The position numbers and the translations under genes are program-made. The notes beneath the pieces are model-generated. The model saw only the letters and a program-made list of their open reading frames with translations. It made no database searches and was not told the DNA's origin. Shown here piece by piece: positions 53,286-61,398 of a stretch of DNA of 64,000 nucleotides. Origin of the DNA: JADGHE01 sp035716025 (GTDB lineage: Bacteria > Pseudomonadota > Alphaproteobacteria > Rhizobiales > Xanthobacteraceae); NCBI GenBank assembly GCA_035716025.1, contig DASTKH010000047.1:1-64000 (forward strand), read 5' to 3'. Every line of letters starts with the position of its first letter. Position 1 is the stretch's first letter.

Positions 53286-53703
53286 CCCTTGCTCCTTGTC
53301 TGTGTTTCCGGAAGGTTCGCCGTGGCTTGTTCGCCGGACGTCCGGCGGTCGCCGTCTACAACACCAAGATTGCTCCTTCGTTGCAGCGACGCGCGCGACT
53401 TGCTGCGGTGCCCGCCGAACCGGCGGCGCAGCAGGCGCGCCTTTCGCAGCGTTTTTTTGAGGGCAATGGGGCAATAAATCGGCGGCGCGCCTGCCGTTTT
53501 GCACTTCGCGCAATCGCAGGTGCGGCGCTTGCACGCACACAATCTGCAGCCGATTTGTGCAACTCATCCGCGCCTCAACGAATGTTGCAGCCGCGGTCAA
53601 AAAATTTGACAGCGCACCAACCGCATCATCGCCACGATTGCGCGCTTGAGTGTGCCCGTTGCACGTGAGCTCAATTTCACGGCGTTGGTTCCCGCGAGGA
53701 GCG
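53286..53703. other. Divergent control region of the exopolysaccharide locus
   Basis: No gene was recognised in this 418-nt gap. It should hold promoters for the priming transferase (minus) and the export operon (plus). Five TTGCAC-like half-sites are visible: TTGCAC at 53499, 53529 and 53659, its reverse complement GTGCAA at 53557, and TTGCAG at 53585. TTGACA at 53606 is a good -35 but lacks a matching -10 at normal spacing. The half-sites suggest a regulator-binding cluster, not proven. Confidence 0.4.
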
Positions 53704-54270
53704 ATGCTGCGTCGAGAGTTTTTGTTTCTTGGTCTGAGTTCGTGCGGAATGCTCGCCGCATGCGCGGAGGCGCCGCTTGTCGCGGCTGTCGACGTTTCCA
53801 GTACGCGTGCCGGGCCCTATCGGCTGCGACCCAACGATCAGGTTCGCGTCCGCGTGTACAACGAGCCGGAGGTCAGCGGCGAGTATCAGGTCGATTCCCG
53901 AGGACAATTGTCGATCCCGCTGGCCGGGTCCGTGCCGGCAGCCGGAATGACGACGTCGCAAGTCGAACGCGCGATCGCCGCGCGCCTTGAAAAGGGGATC
54001 ATTCGCGACCCACGCGTCTCCGTGCAGGTCGTGAACTATGGGCCCTTCTACATTCGCGGAGAAGTGAAGCGCGGCGGAGAATATCCGTACCGGCCGGGAA
54101 TGACGGCACTCGACGCGGTGGCGATCGCCGGCGGCTTCACCTACCGGGCCGACGAGGGCAAGATTTACGTTCGGCGCGCAGGCGCCACGACGGAACAAGC
54201 ATTTCCGGCGGATGCGCCCGTCGCCATTATGCCGGGCGACAACGTTCGGATCGCCGAGCGGATGTTTTGA
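53704..54270 (+). CDS. Polysaccharide export lipoprotein, Wza/GumB-like
   Basis: The product is 188 residues. The lipobox LAAC (residues 17-20, within LSSCGMLAACAEAP) makes it a lipoprotein. The poly-export domain is GPYRLRPNDQVRVRVYNEPEVSGEYQVDSRGQLSIPLAG, followed by a SLBB-like part: VNYGPFYIRGEVKRGGEYPYRPGMTALDAVAIAGGFTYRA. It is much shorter than E. coli Wza and resembles the minimal GumB/ExoF class that forms or contacts the outer-membrane channel. The ATG has GAGGAG 3 nt upstream. It heads the plus-strand export operon. Confidence 0.92.
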   Translation: MLRREFLFLGLSSCGMLAACAEAPLVAAVDVSSTRAGPYRLRPNDQVRVRVYNEPEVSGEYQVDSRGQLSIPLAGSVPAAGMTTSQVERAIAARLEKGIIRDPRVSVQVVNYGPFYIRGEVKRGGEYPYRPGMTALDAVAIAGGFTYRADEGKIYVRRAGATTEQAFPADAPVAIMPGDNVRIAERMF

Positions 54271-54613
54271 ACCCGCACCGACGGCGCACGCGCCGCCGGA
54301 TCCATGGATGTGGGAGCGCGCGCGACGTTGGCGCGCGAGTGTGAGGTGTTGCCGCGGCCGCGGCCAGGCGGAGGTCACGCATGAGGCGCGGTGACGTACG
54401 GTCGATGCATTCCGCAGATGTGCATTCCTTGGAGGATACGGAGGAACAGGAACCGATCGCCAAAGGTGGCGTTGAGCCACACAAGGAAACGACCCCTGCA
54501 TGATCCGGGCGCTGCGAACGACATGGAACGCCATGCGCTCGCGCCAACTGAAACCTTGCCGGTCGATGCGCGCCGCGACCGGCGGAACGGCGGAGCATGA
54601 AGGGTTCTTTCGG
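54271..54613. other. 343-nt gap between the Wza-like and beta-barrel genes
   Basis: The preceding gene stops at 54270 and the chosen start of the next is 54614. Short open frames here have no ribosome site or homology. The only structure seen is GC-rich self-complementary sequence, such as CCGCGGCCGCGG near 54355-54366 and GCGCGCG runs near 54317-54340. If the beta-barrel gene starts at the in-frame ATG 54500 instead, the gap shrinks to 229 nt. Confidence 0.4.
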
Positions 54614-56023
54614 ATGCCGGCCCTGGCAACGCGCCCCCGCAACTCTCGGCGATGGAAGCGCCCTCCGACACTCGGGGGCGGCGGCGCGGCCGCGTATTGC
54701 TGCTGCTGCGTTGCCGCGCTGGCCGCCTCCTCCGGCGATGCCGCCGCGCAGGTCGTACTGCCGCTCGTGCCGCCTACGCTGCCGCCGTGGAACGCCCAGC
54801 GTGTGTTCGAGCCGCTCCCGTTTCCCTATCTCTGGGACACGGAGAGCCGGAAGGACCGCGCGCCCGAAGACACGCCCGTGCGGACGCGGCAGCATCCGGG
54901 CTACGAGAGCATCGGCGTGCGCGCGGGCTCGTGGATGCTGCATCCCGCGGCGACGGCGGGCGTCTTCTACGATTCCAACCTCTTCTCCTCCAATTCCGCC
55001 AAACAAGGCGGTCTTGCCGCGGTCGTGAATCCTTCAGTCACTGCGACGAGCCTGTGGGAGCGGCACGCGTTCGAGCTTAAGGCGGATCTGCAATCGAAGC
55101 TCTATCCCGAACACTCGGAGCTCAACGAGACCAATGCGCGTCTGCGCGGACGCGGTCGTATCGACATCCGCCACGACGCCATGGTGCTGACCCGCTTCGA
55201 AGCCGCGCATCTGCACGAAGAGGTGGGCAGCATCAGTTCGCCGGCCGGTGCGGTGCGGCCGACCCCGTACGACCTCCTGTCCGCGGATGCGACCTATCGG
55301 CAGGAATTCAATCGACTGACAGCCTCTGCCGGCCTCGGCATCGACTCTTACAATTTCGGCACGACGGTCGCGCAAAACGGCACCGTCATCGACCAGTCGA
55401 CCCGCGACGGCCAGATCTATTTCGCGCACGGCCGGCTCGATTATGCCATCTCGCCGCTGCTCGGCCTGTTCAGCGCGCTCGAGCTCAACAGGCGTGATCT
55501 ACGGGGCTCGCCCGCCCAGTCGCTCGATTCGAGCGGCTACCGCACGCTTTCCGGCGTTTCCCTGCAGCTCACCCGCCTCGTCTCAGCCGAGCTCGCGGCC
55601 GGCTATTCGCGGCAGAACTTCGAGGCTTTCTCGCTCGGCGTCGCGGAGGGGCCGGCCTATCGCGCCTCGCTCGTCTGGAGCCCGTCGCGCGTGCTCGACA
55701 TCCAGTTGCGCGGCATCGAGATGGTGACGCAGGCGACCGACACGGACGCGCAAAGCATTCGCGTGCGTGCCCTGCAGCTCGGTTTCGACTACGAATTCCG
55801 CCGCAACATCGTCCTCTCTGTTGCCGGCACCTACGAGCGCGACAAGTTCCTCACGCAGCCGCGTTCCGACCGCGTCTACGCCGCGCGCACCGAACTCAAA
55901 TACCTTCTCAACCGCTTCGGTTCGATCGGGCTGCAGCACGTCTTCGTGCGGCGCGAGAGCACTGTTCCCTTCGCCAACTTCGACAAGCATCAGGTGGGCA
56001 TCAATGTCACGGCGCACTACTGA
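54614..56023 (+). CDS. Outer-membrane beta-barrel protein of the polysaccharide locus
   Basis: The product is 469 residues from the ATG at 54614; an ATG at 54500 is in frame but gives a basic, non-signal N-terminus. The signal has an Arg-rich start (NSRRWKRPP), an Ala/Cys core (AAAYCCCCVAALAAS) and DAAAQ. The mature protein is built of alternating beta strands (HAFELKADLQSKLYPEHSEL, NRLTASAGLGIDSYNFG, SAELAAGYSRQNFEAF, IVLSVAGTYERDKFL) and ends in the aromatic-tipped INVTAHY. This is the plan of BBP2/DUF560-like barrels found with Wza/Wzc loci. Its 3' end overlaps the Wzc-like start by 20 nt. Confidence 0.85.
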   Translation: MPALATRPRNSRRWKRPPTLGGGGAAAYCCCCVAALAASSGDAAAQVVLPLVPPTLPPWNAQRVFEPLPFPYLWDTESRKDRAPEDTPVRTRQHPGYESIGVRAGSWMLHPAATAGVFYDSNLFSSNSAKQGGLAAVVNPSVTATSLWERHAFELKADLQSKLYPEHSELNETNARLRGRGRIDIRHDAMVLTRFEAAHLHEEVGSISSPAGAVRPTPYDLLSADATYRQEFNRLTASAGLGIDSYNFGTTVAQNGTVIDQSTRDGQIYFAHGRLDYAISPLLGLFSALELNRRDLRGSPAQSLDSSGYRTLSGVSLQLTRLVSAELAAGYSRQNFEAFSLGVAEGPAYRASLVWSPSRVLDIQLRGIEMVTQATDTDAQSIRVRALQLGFDYEFRRNIVLSVAGTYERDKFLTQPRSDRVYAARTELKYLLNRFGSIGLQHVFVRRESTVPFANFDKHQVGINVTAHY

Positions 56024-58331
56024 GCCCTTCTCGCCGCCGCTCGTTCCGGCGGAACTCGCGCCGGCTCCGCTTGCCGTCGCGCGGCCGAATCCCTTCGACG
56101 TGCGCGAGATCCTGCGCATCCTGCGGCGGCACCTTCGCATGGTCATCGCGGCGCCGATCGTTCTTGTGACGCTGGCAGCGGCGTTCGTCGCGACGGCCAC
56201 GCCCCGCTATACGGCGACGGCGACGGTTTTCATCGATCCGCGACAGGCGAACGTGATGGGCGTCACCGACCAGGCGGTGCTCAGAAGCGCGAGCGCCGAT
56301 GATGCGACGATCGAGAGCCAAGTGATGCTGATCGATTCACGTGCCGTCCTGCGACGCGTGGTCGAGGACCTGAAGCTTACAGAGGATCCGGAGTTTTCGC
56401 CCTCGCCCGGACTGCTTGACCCGATCCGGCGCCTCTTTGCGCGCTCCGATGCGGACTCGGAGGCAAACGCCCGCGCGGCCGCGCTCGCGCAATCGGTCGA
56501 GCTTCTCCACAAGCACCTGCGGGTCATTCGGCAACGCACGACGTTCCTTGCGGACATCAACGCGACCTCGACCGATCCGGCCAAGGCGGCAAAGATCGCC
56601 AATGCCGTTGCGCAGGCGTATCTCGTCGAACAGGTGCGCGCCAAATACGACGTAACCAAGATCGCCAATTCCTGGCTGAACCAGCAGATCGAGGACCTCA
56701 AGCAGCGGGTGATCGCCGCCGACAAGGCGGTGGAGGATTTTCGTGCCCAGCACAACCTCATCGTGTCGCAGGGCGTGGCACTCGACGACCAGCAGCTCAC
56801 CGACCTCAACGGCAAGCTGATCGAGGCGCAAGCCGAAACCGCCGAGGCACAGGCGAAATACGAACAGGTGCGCGAAATCGCCAAGAAAGGAGGCGATCCG
56901 GGCTCACTCGCTGACGCGCTCTCCTCCGACGTCGTCTCGCGCCTGCGGATGCAAAGCGCGGAGCTTGCCCGAAATTATGCCGACCTCTCGAGCCGTTACG
57001 GCTCCAACCACCCGCTGGTCGCCGCGGCGCGGGCGCAGATGCGCGACACGAAACGCCTCATCACCGAGGAAATCCGGCGTATACTGGAAAGCCGGCGCCA
57101 CGCCTACGAGGTCGCGCAGGCGCGCGAGGCGGCGCTGAGGGAAAGTCTCGAACGCGTTCAGAAGGTCTCGACCGAGGCCAATCAGGCCCAGATCCGGCTG
57201 CGGGAACTGCAACGGCAGGCCGACGCCAACCGCGCGCTCTACGAAGCGTTCCTCGCGCGCTACCGCGAGACGAGCGCGCAGGAAAGTCTGGAGTTGCCCG
57301 AATCGCGCATCGTGGCGGCCGCGAGCGTGCCGTTGCGGCCGTCGTTTCCGCGCAAGCTGCTGACACTCGGCCTCGCTTTGGTGCTGGGAATTGGCATCGG
57401 CTGCGTTCTGGCCCTGCTTTCCGACTATCTCGACCAGCGCATCAAGACGCTGGAGCAGGCCGAGATGATCTCCGGACTTGCCGGCATCGCCGCCATCCCG
57501 CTCGTCGACCTGCGCGAGCTTGCGCGAAAGACCAAGAGTGCCCGTCAAGAGCTCGACAAATACGATGCGCGCACGATGCGCCTGCTGCCGCCGGGCCTGC
57601 AGCCGGCGCTGATGCGTTATGCCGTGGACGAGCCGACCTCGGCGTTTTCCGAAGCCGTCCGCGCGGTGCGGCTCGCGATGCAGCGCGCGGCGCGGCTGAA
57701 CGGCGCCAAGGTGATGATGGTCACTTCGGCCATGGACGGCGAAGGCAAGACGACGCTGTCGGTCAACCTCGCGCTTTCGCTTGCGGCCTCCGGTGCGAAG
57801 ACCATCCTGGTGGACGGTGACCTGCGCAACCCGGAACTCACGCGTTCGCTCTGCCCCAACATGGATGCGGGCCTGATCGACGTGGCGACGGGCCGACGGC
57901 GGATCGACCAGGTCCTGCTGACAGACCGTGCCACGGGTCTGTCGATTCTTCCTTCTCCGCCCCTCAACGACACGCAGACGCTGACCGAGTTCGTGTTTTC
58001 CGAGCGCATGGGCTCGCTGATCGCCGTCTTGCGGCGCTTCTACGATATCGTGCTCGTCGACACGCCGCCGATCGTTCCGCTGGTGGACGGCCGCGCCCTT
58101 GCCGAATACGCGGATGGAATCGTGCTGGCCGTCGGCTGGGACCAGACCCAACAGCAAACCCTCGCGCAGGCGATCGATCTTCTTTCGCCGGTCTACGATC
58201 GCATGATCGGCGTTGTGCTGAGCGGCGTCGACCTCAGCCGGTTGCGCTTCTACGCCCAAGCCGGCGGCAGCGCCTACCTGCCGCCCTACGGCTACGGGAC
58301 GGGCGAGCCGGTGCGCACCGCCGCCGAATGA
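56004..58331 (+). CDS. Polysaccharide co-polymerase and tyrosine autokinase, Wzc/ExoP-like
   Basis: The product is 775 residues. The Wzz-type N-terminal domain has membrane helices at about 46-66 and 450-472, with long coiled coil between (from about 215 to 440). The cytoplasmic BY-kinase domain has Walker A SAMDGEGKTT (about 574-583), LVDGDLRNP (A') and DIVLVDTPPIVP (B). Four tyrosines cluster at the C-terminus (FYAQAGGSAYLPPYGYG), the usual autophosphorylation cluster. It sets chain length and couples polymerisation to export. The ATG at 56004 overlaps the barrel gene by 20 nt and has AGGTGG upstream. Confidence 0.93.
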   Translation: MSRRTTEPFSPPLVPAELAPAPLAVARPNPFDVREILRILRRHLRMVIAAPIVLVTLAAAFVATATPRYTATATVFIDPRQANVMGVTDQAVLRSASADDATIESQVMLIDSRAVLRRVVEDLKLTEDPEFSPSPGLLDPIRRLFARSDADSEANARAAALAQSVELLHKHLRVIRQRTTFLADINATSTDPAKAAKIANAVAQAYLVEQVRAKYDVTKIANSWLNQQIEDLKQRVIAADKAVEDFRAQHNLIVSQGVALDDQQLTDLNGKLIEAQAETAEAQAKYEQVREIAKKGGDPGSLADALSSDVVSRLRMQSAELARNYADLSSRYGSNHPLVAAARAQMRDTKRLITEEIRRILESRRHAYEVAQAREAALRESLERVQKVSTEANQAQIRLRELQRQADANRALYEAFLARYRETSAQESLELPESRIVAAASVPLRPSFPRKLLTLGLALVLGIGIGCVLALLSDYLDQRIKTLEQAEMISGLAGIAAIPLVDLRELARKTKSARQELDKYDARTMRLLPPGLQPALMRYAVDEPTSAFSEAVRAVRLAMQRAARLNGAKVMMVTSAMDGEGKTTLSVNLALSLAASGAKTILVDGDLRNPELTRSLCPNMDAGLIDVATGRRRIDQVLLTDRATGLSILPSPPLNDTQTLTEFVFSERMGSLIAVLRRFYDIVLVDTPPIVPLVDGRALAEYADGIVLAVGWDQTQQQTLAQAIDLLSPVYDRMIGVVLSGVDLSRLRFYAQAGGSAYLPPYGYGTGEPVRTAAE

Positions 58332-58355
58332 ACGCGGGACGGACAGGAGGCTCCT

Positions 58356-58763
58356 TTGCGGGCGGCGGCAAGATGGGCGGCGGCGCTCTTCGCGCTCGCC
58401 GCATCGGCGGCATCGGCGTTGGCGGACAGCTGCGCGAAGAGCCGCGACCACATCCTCGCTTCCCCGCCGCTGAAGCTTCCGGCGGAGGCCTATAAGGACC
58501 TCTACACCATGTGCATCCAGACCGTGTCGCTGCCGAACGTGAAGGACGCCTTCATTCTGCGTGAGGGCGCCGTCGCGGTGGTTCCTCGCATCGACCGAAT
58601 CGCCCTGACAGCGGCAACGCTCGCGCAGTTCTGCGGGCGGTTTCCGAAGGGCACGCTGCATTTCGTGACCGGGCGCGAGCAACCTCGCCTGCGCAGCACC
58701 GACCAGGCCGTGCGGATCCCGATCGGCCGCTCGACGCCCTGCAGCCGGATCAGCGGCCGGTGA
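58356..58763 (+). CDS. Small secreted hypothetical protein
   Basis: The product is 135 residues starting at TTG 58356, supported by AGGAGG 6 nt upstream. A signal peptide (RAAARWAAALFALAASAASALA) precedes a mature part with three cysteines, in DSCAKS, TMCIQTV and QFCGRF, plus one near the end. No family was recognised. It lies between the Wzc-like kinase and the pyruvyltransferase-like gene, and its stop overlaps the next start region, so it is part of the exopolysaccharide operon. A periplasmic accessory role in export is plausible but unproven. Confidence 0.75.
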   Translation: MRAAARWAAALFALAASAASALADSCAKSRDHILASPPLKLPAEAYKDLYTMCIQTVSLPNVKDAFILREGAVAVVPRIDRIALTAATLAQFCGRFPKGTLHFVTGREQPRLRSTDQAVRIPIGRSTPCSRISGR

Positions 58764-59686
58764 TGCCAATGCTCGCGACCAGCGTTCCCGCCCTCGAGAC
58801 GCCGCGCACGTTGCGGCACGCGCCCGAGTTCGCCGAAATGGCGGAGATCATCAAGGCGCGCCTGCGCGGCCGCTGCGCGGCCTTCTTTGCGCACCCCGGC
58901 AATCTCGGCGATTCGCTCATTCTCTCGGGCGCGCTCGCCTTTCTCGAGGCAAACGGCATCTCCCATCGCTTGTACAGTTCGACGCGCCTGCGCGAACTGC
59001 ACGCGCGCCACTTCAAGCTCGCCTACGTCAAGAACCGGGCGCTCGACCTCGTGAGCGGCGGACGCTACCGGAAATACGATCTTTTGTTGCGCAATATCGC
59101 CCGTGAGCACGAAGTCGCGATCCTGTGCGGGGGCGGCGGATTCTTCCGCAAGACCCGCGTCGCCATGTACGTGCAGGAGCTTTGCTCCGAGCATTTTCGT
59201 GAGGCGATCGTCCTGCCGACAACCTACGCGCTCGCGCCGCGCCAGCGGGATAACACGCTGTTCTTCGCGCGCGACAGGTTCGAGAGCCTGAGCTATGCGC
59301 CGGGCGCGCAGTTTTGCCACGACATGGCATTCTTTCTGCAGCCGGAAACCGTCGCGCCGCGCCGACGCGTGGGATTTCACATTCGCACGGATGTCGAAAG
59401 CGCGGGCACGCTGCCGCGCCCGCCCGGCAACAACGATATTTCCGCCGGCGGGCGCGAATACGAGCCGCCGCAACGCATGTTCGAGGCCGCCGGCCAATCC
59501 GAGATCGTGGTGACCGACCGCCTGCATGTCGGCATCGCGGCCGCGATGCTCGGCCGCCGCGTCTATCTCTTTCGCGGCAACTATTTCAAAATCGAGGCCA
59601 TCTACCGGTCCTCGCTCGCGCCGTTCTTCCCCAATGTCACGCTGCTCGACCGCTGGGACGAGCTGCCCGCGGATGTGCGCCCATGA
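58763..59686 (+). CDS. Polysaccharide pyruvyltransferase family protein
   Basis: The product is 307 residues. Family landmarks are FFAHPGNLGDSLILSGALAFLE, the Gly-rich VAILCGGGGFFRKTR, then ALAPRQRDN, and VVTDRLHVGIAAAMLGRRVYL with its Asp-Arg-Leu-His. Such enzymes add ketal pyruvate from phosphoenolpyruvate to sugars, making the polymer acidic. The start may be ATG 58763 or GTG 58760, both overlapping the preceding stop. The downstream glycosyltransferase start overlaps its stop as ATGA. Confidence 0.85.
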   Translation: MPMLATSVPALETPRTLRHAPEFAEMAEIIKARLRGRCAAFFAHPGNLGDSLILSGALAFLEANGISHRLYSSTRLRELHARHFKLAYVKNRALDLVSGGRYRKYDLLLRNIAREHEVAILCGGGGFFRKTRVAMYVQELCSEHFREAIVLPTTYALAPRQRDNTLFFARDRFESLSYAPGAQFCHDMAFFLQPETVAPRRRVGFHIRTDVESAGTLPRPPGNNDISAGGREYEPPQRMFEAAGQSEIVVTDRLHVGIAAAMLGRRVYLFRGNYFKIEAIYRSSLAPFFPNVTLLDRWDELPADVRP

Positions 59687-60657
59687 CGCCGGAGACGATG
59701 TCGCGGCAAGCCGCGCGGACCTCACAGGCCGCCGCACCGGACCCGCGAAGGCCGGCCTTCTCCCTCGTGCTCTGCACGCTCGGCCGGCGCGAGACGTTGC
59801 CCCGGTTTTTCGACTCGATGACGAGGCAGAGCTGTGAGGACTTCGAGGTCGTCCTCGTCGACCAGAACGATCCGGGCTTTCTCGACGACATCGTGGACTC
59901 CTACCGGGACCGGCTCGCGATCGTCCACGTCAGAACTCCGCCGGGTCTCTCACGCGCCCGCAATGCCGGCCTCGCACGGGCGCGGGGGCGTTTCGTCGCG
60001 TTTCCCGACGACGATTGCTGGTACGCGCCGAACACGCTTGCCCGCGCACGCGAGCTGCTGCTGCGGAGTCAATCCGGCCCCGCGGTGGTCGCCGGCCGCA
60101 CGGTCGACGCCGGCGGTGCGTCGTCGGTCAGCCGTTTTCTCGACCGTCCGGCGCGCGTCACGCGGGCCAACTATCTCACCTGCGGCAACTCGAACGGCAT
60201 GTTCTTCCGCAGCGAGGTGTTCGAGGAGATCGGTCGCTTCGACACGCGCTTGGGCGTCGGCGCCGAGACCGGGCTGCACAGCGGCGAAGAGACGGACCTC
60301 TTGCTGCGCGTCATCGGCGCGGGATTCGTCGCGGAGTTCTGGCCGGACCTCCGCATCCATCACGAGCAGGTGGACACGACGATCGGTGCCACGCAGATCG
60401 ACCGCGCGCGCCGCTACGGGCGCGGCTTCGGTGCGCTGATGCGCAAGCACCGCTTTTCCCCGTTCGAGGTGGCCTACCGCTTGGCGCGGCCGTTGCTTGC
60501 CGCCGCGTTTCACTTTCTGCGCGGGCGGATTCCGCTCGCGCGCTACAAGTGGACCTGGGCGCGGGGCATTTTCGAAGGCTACCGGGCTTTCACGCGTCTT
60601 CCCCCGCGCCGAATGCCCCCGCCCGCCGAAGGGCGCGGCGCGTTCAGCACTGAATGA
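59683..60657 (+). CDS. GT2-family glycosyltransferase
   Basis: The product is 324 residues. The GT-A domain opens FSLVLCTLGRRETLPRFFDSM, then VVLVDQND, PGLSRARNAGLARARGRFVAFPDDDCWY (the DDD metal site), a central NGMFFRSEVFEEIGRFDTRLGVGAETGLHSGEETDLLLRV, and a C-terminal helical part. There is no obvious membrane helix at the N-terminus. It adds one sugar of the repeat unit in the cytoplasm. The start overlaps the pyruvyltransferase-like stop by 4 nt. Its last 14 nt overlap the convergent methyltransferase. Confidence 0.9.
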   Translation: MTPETMSRQAARTSQAAAPDPRRPAFSLVLCTLGRRETLPRFFDSMTRQSCEDFEVVLVDQNDPGFLDDIVDSYRDRLAIVHVRTPPGLSRARNAGLARARGRFVAFPDDDCWYAPNTLARARELLLRSQSGPAVVAGRTVDAGGASSVSRFLDRPARVTRANYLTCGNSNGMFFRSEVFEEIGRFDTRLGVGAETGLHSGEETDLLLRVIGAGFVAEFWPDLRIHHEQVDTTIGATQIDRARRYGRGFGALMRKHRFSPFEVAYRLARPLLAAAFHFLRGRIPLARYKWTWARGIFEGYRAFTRLPPRRMPPPAEGRGAFSTE

Positions 60658-61321
60658 TGCCCATCTCGTAGAGAAAGCGCTCTTCCCGCCCCGCCTCGCG
60701 GCAGGCGCGGGAATAGCCGATCCGCGCCTTCCATGAGGAGGCTTCTCCACAATCGTCGACCAGGATGACGCCGCCCGGTGCCATGCGCGGCAAAAAACGG
60801 CTGATCGCCGCATAGGTGGGCTCGGTGAGGTCGACATCCGCGAGCACGAGCGAGCATCCGTCCGGCAGTTGCGTCTCCGGCAGCGTGATGATGTCGCCTT
60901 GGACGAGCGTCACCTCGCTGCAGCCATGCTGGCGCAAAATTTTCGCGACCAGATCTTTGGAGTTTCCCGAAAACAGCGTGCCGTTCTGCATTGGCGTGCC
61001 GAGCGCCGCATCCGTTGCGAACTGATCGCCGATGAAGCCGTCGAACGTGTCGATGCAGACATAGGGTTTGCTCACCCGCAGTCCCTTTAGCAGACGCTTG
61101 GCGATGATCGCGGTGCCGCCGAGATGGCAGCCGACTTCAACGATCGGACCCGGCACGTCCTTCGTTGCGATCAGGTAGTGCAACAGCACGTAGAGGCGCT
61201 CGGGCGCGAGTGCGAAGGGCGGATAGCGATATAGCAAGGGCGCGAGGGCCGACCGGCCCATGCGCTTGAGGCGATATTTCATGCTGCCCGCCGATATCGG
61301 CGTACCCAACGAGCCGTTCAT
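60644..61321 (-). CDS. TylF/MycF-like SAM-dependent methyltransferase
   Basis: The product is 225 residues. SAM motif I is IVEVGCHLGGTAI, followed by YVCIDTFDGF, LVQGDIITLPETQ and the metal-site-like LVLADVDLTEPTYAAISRFLPRMAPGGVILVDDCG with its Asp-Asp. This is the TylF/MycF O-methyltransferase pattern, enzymes that methylate sugar hydroxyls. In this locus it probably methylates a sugar of the polymer. It is divergent from nothing nearby: the flippase gene lies upstream on the same strand, 77 nt away. Its 3' end overlaps the convergent glycosyltransferase by 14 nt. Confidence 0.86.
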   Translation of the reverse strand: MNGSLGTPISAGSMKYRLKRMGRSALAPLLYRYPPFALAPERLYVLLHYLIATKDVPGPIVEVGCHLGGTAIIAKRLLKGLRVSKPYVCIDTFDGFIGDQFATDAALGTPMQNGTLFSGNSKDLVAKILRQHGCSEVTLVQGDIITLPETQLPDGCSLVLADVDLTEPTYAAISRFLPRMAPGGVILVDDCGEASSWKARIGYSRACREAGREERFLYEMGIIQC

Positions 61322-61398
61322 TCGTCTTCACCTCGCTCTCGTCTTGCGCATGCCCACCGCGTTCGCTCAATCGTGCGAAGCGGACCCGCATCGTCCCT

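Noticed and set aside
53606..53640. TTGACA taken as a promoter for the Wza-like operon
   Set aside because: No acceptable -10 box lies 16-18 nt downstream.
56904..58769. A 621-codon minus-strand frame opposite the Wzc-like kinase
   Set aside because: Antisense of a gene with Walker motifs and coiled coil; composition is His/Arg-rich without motifs.
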